A DNA stretch of 64,000 nucleotides from Lactifluus volemus (lineage: Eukaryota > Basidiomycota > Agaricomycetes > Russulales > Russulaceae), in contig WTXI01000002.1 of NCBI GenBank assembly GCA_022376515.1, positions 496,001 to 560,000 of the forward strand, given 5' to 3'. Shown here one piece after another: positions 34,743 to 45,600 of the stretch. A program made the translations under genes and the position numbers. Each line of letters begins with the position of its first letter. Within the stretch, counting starts at the first letter, position 1. Under the pieces are notes generated by a model. The model saw nothing but the letters and a program-made list of their open reading frames with translations. It did no database searches and was not told where the DNA came from.

Positions 34743-37700
34743 ATGAGACCCAACAGTAGTGTACAGGTCAGCGACAGTCAACCGACACTCCAGGTCACTG
34801 GTACGTATCTTTATAATCTTGATCCGATTAGTATTAAACTCTGCCAGTTCTTCGAGCACACAACCTTCCCCGTCTCAAGTCCCCCCTGGGAAAGAAAAGA
34901 CAATTCTATGCTACTGTCACCTGCGGAGAGATAACACGGCGGACACGATCTGTGCGGAGCGTGGCACAGCGCGTGGAATGGAACGAAGACGTCAGATTGT
35001 GGGAAATGTTGTATTGTTTTTCCTATGTACAACTAATCCTCCCGTAGTGCAGTACAACCACTCTCCCGAATTACGATATCTCTTTATGCGGAAAGGATCA
35101 CTCAGAAAGACATCCTTGTTGGAAGACAAGAGATAGGCTGTGAACCCCAAGACGGTTCGCCATTTTCTTAGAATTCCTAACCATACGTCTGGCTGAGCAT
35201 CCTACACATAGAACTTGATATTGTTTTTAGTGGCGCTGATGGACGTCCTTCACATACAACAGAACCGACCACACTCTCCTTAACGGTCACCATGTCAGCA
35301 AATTCGAGCACCTTCCCTACAGCCTCAGCCAAAACCCCAAACCCTACAACGGTCGACTTTGATGGCCCGGTTGCTGAAGGAAGTGCTAGACGTCCTGCTG
35401 TCCAATCCAACAATGAAGTCACGCAATCTACGGCGGTTGCCGCGGCTCACTCTCCTTCATCCCAGCCAAGTGACATTCCCATTGAACGGGATACTCGTGT
35501 GGGACCAGTAACAGACAGCCAGACGGACATGTCTCGTACCCTCGATTCCGCAGAGGGAGCCATGGATACAATGAAAAGTTGGAAGAGTGCCGTTGACGTT
35601 GTCAAGACTGTGATGGACCATGTTGGTCCAATCATAACAGTATGCCTCACATCGTTTTTGTCTATCCTTCGCTGAGCTAATTTCCCTCTTCAGATGCTCC
35701 CCTATGCAAAACCAGCATGGGAACTGCTATCAAAGATTCCCGAGGTGTGTCTCCTTGCCTTGTCGCAGGACACTGAACATTTACTCGTCATCTCGCTGCC
35801 AGACCTTGCAGCACCAGTTTCAGCGCGACGACAACGTCCAAACATTACTCAAGGCGATTCGGGATGCGTTCGACATCGCAAAGGAGGCTGATGTTTTGAG
35901 GAACATGGAGCCAGCGTCTACTCAAGCAAAAATCTTGGATGAGATGCTGGCATGTGTCTCCGAATGTGCAAAATTTATCATATCCTATGCAAACGACGTG
36001 CAAGTTGGTATGTGGCCTTTTGACCTCTCTCTTGGCCATTCATCCTCAATCCACGATTTGCAGCAAAACGAACTTTGAAGAATACCGTCGGCGGTGTTGA
36101 TGAAAAAATCGACCAATTCCGGTCCAACCTCTTCCGACTGCGAGACAAATTCCTTGCGCGTGCTGCTGTCATTACCGAGGTCGCAGTGCTAGATGTGTTA
36201 GATGCTGGTGAGTAATTGCGATACCCATTGGATCATCAGCCTGACAAGAATCAAAGAAATGGGAACAATAATCAGAGATTTACCTTATAAGGGAGGCTGG
36301 CGATTTGGCGATGAGAAGCGTTGTCTTGAGGGCACACGTGAAGAATTCTTGGATTTCATTATCAAGTGGGTGGAGAATCCGGAATCTAAACGTGGCCTCG
36401 TGCTCCTCGGCCAGGCGGGCACGGGAAAGTCTTCAATTGCACATGAAATTGCACGTCGTTTCGATGGCAACTGCCTTGGCTCTTACTTCACGTTTCTCCG
36501 GAAGGAGGGTTCGAAAGCAGATGCATACCAGCTGTTTACGACACTTGCGCGGGATCTCTCCGATCGGCATCGCGCATTCAAACGAGCGCTCGGGACAGTT
36601 GTTAAGGACAATTCCTCTCTTCGTGGCAGCCGGGACTATCGCACTCTTTTCGACCGCCTCCTTGTTGAACCGCTCAAGGACCTTCCACTTCCTGGTCCAA
36701 TTCTTATCGTTATCGACGCATTGGATGAGAGTGGGGATGCAATTGGCAAAGTTGGACTACACTCATTTCTCGCCCAACGCCTCGTCGATCTCCCATCATA
36801 TTTCCGTGTACTTGTCACCTCAAGGCCAGAGAATGGTGTCGAACCTGCGTTCGCCGAGGCATCATCTGTCGACATACTCTACATGAATGACGCCCAACTG
36901 TCTTCCAAGACGGAAGAAGATATTGGCCGTTATCTTCAGAAAGAACTCCCTCCTGAGGTATTCAAGGAACATGGGGTCAAACTAGCAGAGGCCGCAGAAG
37001 GGTTGTTTCAGTGGGCGACCGTTGCATCTGGGTTCATAAATAGCCCTGCTAGTCTTGGCATTTCTATGAAAACGCGCGTAGAGCGCATGTTGGGACGCTC
37101 ACGAGGTCGCACTGGAGAAGGTCTGTTGGATGCCCTGTATGAAGAAGTTCTCAAAGTGTACTTCCAAACAGACGAAGCGCAGACGCTATTTCGGACCATC
37201 ATGGGACAGCTTCTCGCTGCGGTCAAGCCCCTCTCCATCGAATCTTTGATTACTCTGCGACAATATATATCCGTCAATGACCTGGAGAATTCTGATCCGG
37301 ATCTGGTTCCCGAAATTCTTGGTCACCTCGGCTCGCTGCTGAGCAATGTCACTTCACCCGATCGAACGCGTCCCATCATTCCTCTCCATACCTCATTCCG
37401 TGACTTTTTGACCAACAAGACGAGCAATGTATTTTATGTGGATCTTGTGGATGCTCACCATCAGTTGGCACACTCCTGCGTTAGCTCAATGCTCGATGGG
37501 CTCGAATTCAACATTTGCAAACTCGAATCGTCATATCTCGCGAACAGCGATGTCGCAGACCTTGACTCTCGAATCAACAAATACATTCCGCCCTCTATAT
37601 CGTATGCCTGTGATTTCTGGGGCGATCATTTAACGCATATGCCTTTCGAGCGTGACCTCTTCACGAAACTTGAATTGCTCTTTGAGACAAAGTTTTTGTT

Positions 37701-40213
37701 TTGGTTGGAAGTGCTCAGCGTGACGAGTAACGTGCGGCTTGCTTTACCAACATTATCATCTCTGTCGAAATGGTTGCAACAAGAGGTGGGTACACCCCAT
37801 AATTGAAATTGATAAATAGTAACTTTTGTCGCAATAGCGTTCGCAAGCGGAGGTGAAGAATTTATTGGCATTAGCGAATGATGGGTCCGCATTTGTGCGG
37901 TATTTTGGAATGGCGATTGCCAAAAGTGCTCCGCATATCTATGTCTCTGCGCTCCCTTTCGCACCTCACTCTTCCCGGATCCTCAATCAGTATCTCCACC
38001 AATTTCCACGCACGTTGACCCTAGAATGCGGGCAGTTGTTTCATTGGCCAGCTCTGGAAATGACGATTAACACGTATCCCCACCCTCTCCGTTCTACTAT
38101 TGCATTTTCTCCAGACGGGCAGCGCATTGCTTCACCTTCGTCTGAAACGATTTGCGTGTGGGATGCCGCAACAGGAGAGAGAATAGCAGGCTCGTTAACT
38201 GGAGACACAGATCCCCCCCATTCTCTGGCAATCTGGTCTGACGGACGGCGCATTGTTACATCCGCCCCCGACGATCACGTGTTCCGGGTGCGTGATGCTT
38301 CCAGTGGAGAGATGATAGCAAGTTGTACTGGACACACCTCTTTTGTCTGCTCTGTTGTATTCTCTCCCGATGGGCATCGCATTGCATCCGCCTCGAGTGA
38401 TCACACGATTCGTCTGTGGGATCCCACAACAGGAGAGGCCGTAGCGGATCCATTCATCGGACATACCGATGACGTCTTGTCTGTTGCGTTCTCACCTGAC
38501 GGGCAGCGCATCGCATCGGCCTCAAAAGATCGCATGGTTCGTGTATGGGATATCACAACAGGAAACGCTGTAGCAGGTTTATTCACTGGCCACACCGCTG
38601 CTATCAACTCCGTTGCATTCTCGCCCGACGGGAATCGGATTGCATCAGCCTCGGACGATTGCACAATTCGGGTGTGGGATGCTGCAACAGGAGAAGTCGT
38701 AACAGGCCCATATACTGGACACACTGATCGGATCGTCTGTGTTGCATTTTCGCCTGACGGCCATCGCATCGCATCGGCCTCATGGGATTGCACAATTCGG
38801 GTGTGGGACGCTGCAACAGGAGAGGTCGGGGCAGGACCATTTATTGGACACACCGATTGGATCTCCTCTGTTGCATTCTCGCCTGACGGACATCGCATCG
38901 CATCGGTCTCGTGCGATCGCACGATTCGGTTGTGGGATGTCTCAACGGGAGAGGTCCTCGCAAGCCCATTAACGGGACGTACCTCTGGGGTCATTTTTGC
39001 TTCATTCTTGCCTGATGGGGAGTGCGTCGCATCGGCCTCGGAGGATCACACGATTCACATGTTAGATGTTGCAACAGGAGAGGTCGTTGCGGGTCCATTT
39101 ACTGGACACACCTCCGAGTCTAGGGTCCTGTCTGTTGCATTGTCATCTGCCAGGCGGCGCATCGCATCTTCCTCGTCCGATCACACGATTCGGGTGTGGG
39201 ATGCTGTAACAGGAGAGGTCGTCGCGGGCCCATTTACTGGAGACACCGATTTGTTCGGCTCAGTTGTATTCTCGCCTGACGGGCATCTCATCGCATCAGC
39301 GTCGTTGGATCACAAGATTCTGGTTTGGGATGCAGAAACAGGAGAGGTAGCAAGCACACTTACTGGACATACCGATGAGATCCATTCTGTTAGATTCTTG
39401 CCTGACGGCCAGCGGATCGTATCAGCCTCGTTCGATTACACCATTCGGGTGTGGAACGCTGCGACAGGAGAGGTCGTAGTAGGACCATCTGTTGGAATCG
39501 GCTTTTCGGACTACCCCATTCAACTCTTGCCTGACGGGCATCGCATCGCATCCATCTCGATGGATTTCAAGGTTCACGTGTGGGATACTGCGACAGGACA
39601 AGTCATAGGAGGCCCATTTACTGGACCGGTCAACCGCCTTGTATTCTCGCCTGACGGGCATCGTTTTGCCTCGGCCTCGTGGGATGAAACGATTCGCGTG
39701 TGGGATGCTGTGACAGGAGAGGCCGTAGCAGGACTAAGAGGACACACTGGTCTGATCCTCTCTGTTTCATTTTCGTCTGACGGCCGTCGCATCGCATCGG
39801 CCTCATCGGATGGCACAATTCGGGTGTGGGATGCTGCAACAGGAGAGGTCGTGGCAGGACCATTTGTTGGAAACACCGATTTGATCACCACTGTTGCATT
39901 CTTGTCAGACGGGCAGCACATTGTCTCATCGAATTATAGTGGCAACATTCGTGTGGAGAAGGTCACAGCAGGAGATATAGATGAAATCAATCCTATCACA
40001 GACCAATCCTGGATTGACGGTGATGGATGGATATGTGGGAAAGACGGAGGACTTCTGTTATGGATCCCTGTGCTTCAGCGGGCACTTTTTCATAGACCTA
40101 GCACCGTCTGGGCTATAGGTCCAGGCACACTGGCACGTGCTCGCCTTGATTTCTCGAATTTTGTGCACGGATCAAATTGGGCTACAGTACATGACCATAC
40201 TTTATCTCGATAG
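34743..40213 (+). CDS. NLR protein 1: C2-like N-terminus, helical linker, NACHT, 15 WD40 repeats
   Basis: STAND-class NTPase of the fungal NLR type. First exons: MRPNSSVQVSDSQPTLQVTG, then KKRQFYATVTCGEITRRTRS, VRSVAQRVEWNEDV and SLYAERITQKDILVGRQEIG, which look like a C2-type domain. Next come a Ser/Thr/Pro linker and an alpha-helical domain (SRTLDSAEGAMDTMKSWKSA, LRNMEPASTQAKILDEML, TLKNTVGGVDEKIDQFRSNL). NACHT at about 36,260-37,800: KRCLEGTREEFL, Walker A LLGQAGTGKSSIAHEIA, Walker B ILIVIDALDES, VLVTSRPENG, then RPIIPLHTSFRDFLTNK. After an intron (about 37,785-37,839) there are 15 WD40 units of about 43 residues (consensus SVAFSPDGHRIASAS...TIRVWDAATGEVVAGPFTGHT) and a conserved tail LDFSNFVHGSNWATVHDHTL. 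Such proteins are linked to non-self recognition and programmed cell death in fungi; no effector can be named here. The 5' exon chain is inferred. An alternative start is ATG 35,292. Confidence 0.82.
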
Positions 40214-40789
40214 ATATTACACAATCCTTAATATGTTATGTTTGTAAAGAAAACATTCCTGGTCGTCGAGCGTGTTCTACTGCAACTTGAACATCGGTGA
40301 GACGTCCCTCACGAACGCTATGTCGTTGCCATCTCTCAGAGTGAGCGATTGGTCTCTTGAAGGTTTATGTACCCACAAGGTCTGTTCGATGGCCCGGAAT
40401 GGTCGTTACGCAGCTGACGACACGCCAACACCCTTGTATACTATACACAGGACCGAAGAAAATAAATTCACAGCCATTGTACTAGTCCAAACCCCGGCGG
40501 AAAGCGGGAGAATAATCATGACGCCATACCATGAATTCGAAGGAAGGGGGATAAAAGAAAACATGAAGTTTACGGGTCAAGATAATACAAGCTGTACGGA
40601 AGGGCATTCAAGTTCAATTGAAGCGAGCGCGATGTCGATGTGGCGAAATCACAGCATGGATGCTGCATGCTCAGCACAACAAGGGGTTGGAGAAGGTCAT
40701 TGATTGTAAGGAAGTTCGAGATGGATCATGGCAAGAGTGCGGATCTGATACGGAAGCAGCACGTGAGGATCCGTCCAGCAGCCGCGATG
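40214..40789. repeat. NLR 3' flank (shared with the relic at 33.9-34.3 kb)
   Basis: Follows the NLR1 stop. It carries the phrases listed for the left relic. Short frames (for example 40,272-40,703) are not conserved between copies. Confidence 0.45.
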
Positions 40790-40869
40790 TTGAGACTCGC
40801 CTTGATTTCTCAGATTTTGTGCATGGATTAAATTGGGCTACAGCACATGATAACAGTTTGTATGACTAG
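40790..40869 (+). pseudogene. Fragment of an NLR C-terminus
   Basis: The frame ending at 40,869 reads RLDFSDFVHGLNWATAHDNS-LYD. It is unmistakably the last 20 or so residues of the NLR tail found at the end of both full genes (LDFSNFVHGSNWATVHDHTL). No WD40 repeats precede it here, so it is the remnant of a third NLR copy, or of a partial duplication, about 600 bp after NLR1. Confidence 0.75.
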
Positions 40870-41930
40870 ATCCAGTACTTCACTACACAATTTGTACGCT
40901 GTTTTTTTTTTATGTTCCAGCGTTCGTGTCCTTGCCCAGGCATCACCTTGCGAGCAAGGTTGTGTGCTGCCGAAGTCCGACCGTGCCTGCAGGAACCAAC
41001 AAATCATCACGTGATTTCTTTTTCCTCCGATGGATGCCCAATCTCGTTTCTTAAGCCACTGAATAGTAAGTATGTTTTCGACTAGGTGCTCCTTTCGGAA
41101 TGGGCAATTTCTTACAATGTCGCACACAGGCGCCACAATAGTGATCGCTCGGTTTCAGAAAAAGCAATGCCATACGAGCTCACTGGCATAGAGCGGAACG
41201 CACAGTAACCTAATGTAAACATGTGAAACATTAACATGTCCGAGCGACGTTTGCATCTAAAATAACGAGTTTGGTCCTGGGTTGGCAGCCGAAGAATGTG
41301 TGTTAGAACAGAAGGAACCTCGGTGACGTCGATGGGGATGAAGACGCCCCCCACGGCAGAGGGGATATATAATAAGTGGCACTTTCCCTTCATTCTGTTA
41401 AAACAGACCGCCTCGCTAATTTCACGGAGGCCGATTGCCAGTGGGCTACCCAAAACATGCCTTGCAAGAGCGAGTCGGCAACCCTCACTCTGCAAGAAAC
41501 ACAGATTGTGGACCAATTGTACGATGATGTGTGATAACTTGCCGAAACCGTTGGCACTTTTGTGCCAACATCGAGACACTGCGCACAAATAAGCCTGTGG
41601 TAGCTGCTCTGCACTCTGCCAGTCTATCATTGAAGAGGGAGAACAACATCCCTGTAACGGTATGCAAAAACAAGCCTCGAATTGGCTTATGACTTTCGAT
41701 GAGTCTGTCGTAAAAAAAAAACAAAGATTGCATTGCACGTCTCACTCTCCGTACACACGTACCTGATTATTCTGCCAAAACTACGTTGCGTTCTTGCAAC
41801 CTCTAATTCCAGCTAGCAATGTGGCCAGCGATGACTTTCTCATTTTCGCTAGTTGACAAAAACCCGCACACATATCGTAACCCCTGCGAACGCACTTTCC
41901 CCTTTTCAACAGTGACCTAAGAACTTCCAA
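40870..41930. other. Unassigned DNA between the two NLR units
   Basis: A minus-strand frame at 41,112-41,738 is open for about 208 codons but Cys-rich and motif-free. I see no homologue elsewhere in the window, so it is not called as a gene. This kilobase has no counterpart in the other NLR flank and may be an insertion or the remains of a decayed copy. Confidence 0.35.
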
Positions 41931-42450
41931 ACTCTGATGACGAGCGACGTCGTATCACGATTCCCTCTACGGCCCGTGCATCGGACGGCCAGCAGGGCTA
42001 CTCCGTGAGTGCAACAACTTGAAGCGTCCTGTATCGTTATCGTTACCACTTTCCGTGCCAGAGGGTGGTGGGTGCCGACTTATTCTCATTAAGCCGTTCT
42101 CACGTGGCTGTGCGACCTTGCTGTCCAGATTGCCAACTGTGGTTCCCAGGAAGCGCTCGCTTTTCCTCACTTCTTTTCTTCCTGTCATGGAAGGAGAAGG
42201 AATGGCGGAGGCCTAGTAGTCTGCGGCTGCGTCCGGGCGGAACGCGTAGATCTGTGTGCAGGGGAGACGAGATGATATTTAGCAAGCCCAAGCCGGGCAT
42301 GTCGTCTACGGATGGTGCCGCGGAGACTATCGAGAGGTCATTTCCTCCTGTCTGAGCTACGTCATGGTCTATTTGAACTTTGGCGCCCTCGTCGGGCCCA
42401 TTTGGAGTTGCGAGAGGTCGCAAGTTGTGATCGATAGATGCTGCCGTTGC
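41930..42450. repeat. Duplicated non-coding segment, copy 1 (counterpart at 48,340-48,960)
   Basis: Shared order of phrases with 48,340-48,960: GACGWCGTATC, CAGCAGGGC, CATCCTGTATCGTTA-type, GACGATGCCGCGGAG-type and CTGTCKGAGCTAC. It is part of the tandem-duplicated NLR unit. Confidence 0.6.
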
Positions 42451-42632
42451 TGTTGCAGATGCGTGGGGGGTAGCCGCTGCAGCGTCAGTTGAAGTGGATG
42501 AAATCGGGAGTGGTTCCTGAGCTCATGCGACGGTGGTCGCTGCTGTTTCAAGTTCCGGCAAAACGCGGATGACCTTTTACCCAACCAACTTTTTTTACCA
42601 TCACCACAGTTCCAGGTCTTCAGCACTCCGAA

Positions 42633-45600
42633 ATGGGGCCCATCAGTAGCGCTCAAGTCAGTGAAACCCAACCGACTTTACTCCCACTCCAAATCACTGG
42701 TGCGTACCTAAATGACCCTGATCCAATAACTACTAAATCCTGCCAGTCCTTCGAGCGCATAACCTTCCCCGTCTCAAAACCCTTCTGGGGAAAAAACGTC
42801 AATTTTATGTTACGATGACCTACGGAGAGATGGCACGGCAGACACGATCTGTGCGGAGCGTGTCACAGCGCGTGGAATGGAACGAGAGCGTCGATGTATT
42901 GTGAGGAACCTCATTTTCTTATCCCTATATACAACTGAGTACCTCCCAGTCATGTACAACCACTCTCCCGAATTACAATATCTCTTTATGCGGAAAGGAC
43001 CACTCAGAAAGCCATCCTTGTCGGAAGGCAGGAGATAGCCTGTGAACCTCGACAGGGTCCGTCAGTTTTTTGCCATTCTTACTTGTTCGTGTGGCTGAGT
43101 ATAAGATGTAGAACTTGATATAGCTTTCAGTTGTGCTGACGGACATACAGCGGAGCCGACGATACTCTCTCTAACGATCACCGTGTCCGTGAACGCGAGC
43201 CCCTTCGCGACGGCCTCAGCCAACAACCCGAATCCAACAACGGTCAACACCGACAACCCTGTTACTCAAGGTGATCGTCCTACCGTTCAAACCAACCACG
43301 AAGCCCAACTCGTCCGTCTATCTCCTTCATCCGGGATAGGTGTGGTACCGGTAGTGAACAGCCCGGCGGAGATATCCCGTACCCTCGATTCCGCTGAGGA
43401 GGCTATGGATACAATGAAATCTTGGAAGAGTGCAGTTGACGTTGTCAAGACTGTGATGGACCATGTTGGTCCAATCGTAAAAGTATTCCTCATATCGTAT
43501 TTTCCTATCCTTCACTGAGCTAATTTCCGCTCTTCAGATGCTCCCCCATGCAAAGCCAGCATGGGAAGTGCTATCAAAGATTCCCGAGGTGTGTCTCCTT
43601 GCCTTGTCGCAGGATATAGAATGTTTACTCGTCATCTCGCTGCCAGATTTTGCAGCACCAGTTTCAGCGGGACGACAACGTCCAAACGCTACTCAACGCG
43701 ATACGGGATGCATTCGAAATTGCAAAGGAGGCCAATATTTTAAGGAACATGGAGCCAGCGTCTACTCAAGCAAAAATCCTGGATGAGATGCTCGAGTGTG
43801 TCTCCGAATGTGCCAAATTTATTATATCGTATGCAGACGATGTGCAAGTTGGTATGTGGTCTTTTGACCTCTCTTGGCCATTTATCCTAAATTCACGATT
43901 TTCAGCAACACGAACTTTGAAGAATACCGTCGGCCGTGCTGATGAAAAAATCGACCAATTCCGGTCCAACCTCTTCCGACTGCGAGACAAATTCCTTGCG
44001 CGTGCTGCTGTCATTACCAAGGTCGCTGTGTTAGATGTGTTAGATTATGGTGAGCAATTCGGATACTCACAAGACCATTGGAGCATCAGTCTGACAAGGA
44101 GCCCAAAGAACTGGGAACGATAATCAGAGACTTACCTTATAAGGGAGGCTGGCGATTCGGTGATGAGAAGCGTTGTCTTGAGGGCACACGCGAAGATTTC
44201 TTGGATTTCATTATCAAGTGGGTGGAGAATCCGGAATCTAAACGTGGCCTCGTGCTCCTCGGCCAGGCGGGCACGGGAAAGTCTTCAATTGCACATGAAA
44301 TCGCGCGTCATTTCGACGGCAATAGTCTTGGCTCCTACTTCACGTTTCTCCGGAAGGAGGGTTCGAAAGCAGATGCATACCAGCTGTTTACGACACTTGC
44401 GCGGGATCTCTCCGACCGGCATCGCGCATTCAAACGAGCGCTCGGGACGGTCGTCAGGGATAATTCCTCTCTTCGTGGTACCCGGGACTATCGCACTCTT
44501 TTCGACCGCCTCCTTGTTGAACCGCTCAAGGACCTTCCACTTCCTGGTCCAATTCTTATCGTTATCGACGCATTGGATGAGAGTGGGGATGCGATTGGCA
44601 AAGTTGGACTACACTCATTTCTCTCCCAACGCATCGTCGACCTCCCATCATATTTCCGTGTACTTATCACCTCAAGGCCAGAAGATGGTATCGAACCTGC
44701 ATTCTCTAAAGCATCATCTGTCGACACGCTCTACATGAATGACGTCAAACTGTCCTCCAAGACGGAAGAAGATATTGGCCTTTATCTTCAGAAGGAGCTC
44801 CCTCCGGACGTATTCAAAAACCACGGCGTCAAGCTAGCAAAGGCTGCAGAGGGATTGTTTCAGTGGGCGACCGTTGCATCCGGGTTCATAAATAGCCGTG
44901 CTAGTCTCGGCGTTTCGATGAAAAAACGCGTAGAGCGTCTGCTGGGACACTCCCGAGGTCGCAGTGGAGAAGGGTTGTTGGATAACTTGTACGAAGAAGT
45001 TCTTCAAGAGTGCTTCAAAACCGATGAAGCGCAGGTGCTATTTCGGACCATCATGGGACAGCTTTTGGTTGCGATCGAGCCCCTCTCCATCGATTCATTA
45101 ATTGCTCTGCAACGACATGCACCCATTGATAATCCCGAAGATTCTGATCCAGTTCTCGTTTTGGAAATCCTTGGTCACCTCGGCTCGCTGCTGAGTAATG
45201 TCACTTCATCAGATCAAACTCGTCCCATCATTCCTCTCCATACCTCATTCCGTGACTTTTTGACCAGGAAGACGAGCAACGTGTTTTATGTGGATCTCGT
45301 AGATGCTCACCATCAGTTGGCACACTCCTGCGTAGGGTTGATGCTCGGTGGTCTCGAATTCAACATTTGCAAACTCGAATCGTCATATCTCGCGAACAGC
45401 GATGTTGCAGACCTTGACTCTCGAATCAGCAAATTCATTCCACCTGCTCTATCGTATTCCTGCGTTTTCTGGGGCGATCATTTGAAGCATGTTGCTTTCG
45501 CTCACGACCTCTTCGCGAAACTTGAATTGCTGTTCGAGACGAAGTTTTTGTTTTTGTTGGAAGTGCTTAGCCTGACGAGTAGAGTGCGCCTTGGTTTGCC

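Noticed and set aside
38401..38994. Minus-strand 197-codon frame in the NLR1 WD40 array (and similar ones in NLR2)
   Set aside because: Periodic antisense shadow of the WD40 repeats; it repeats with the same 129-bp period.
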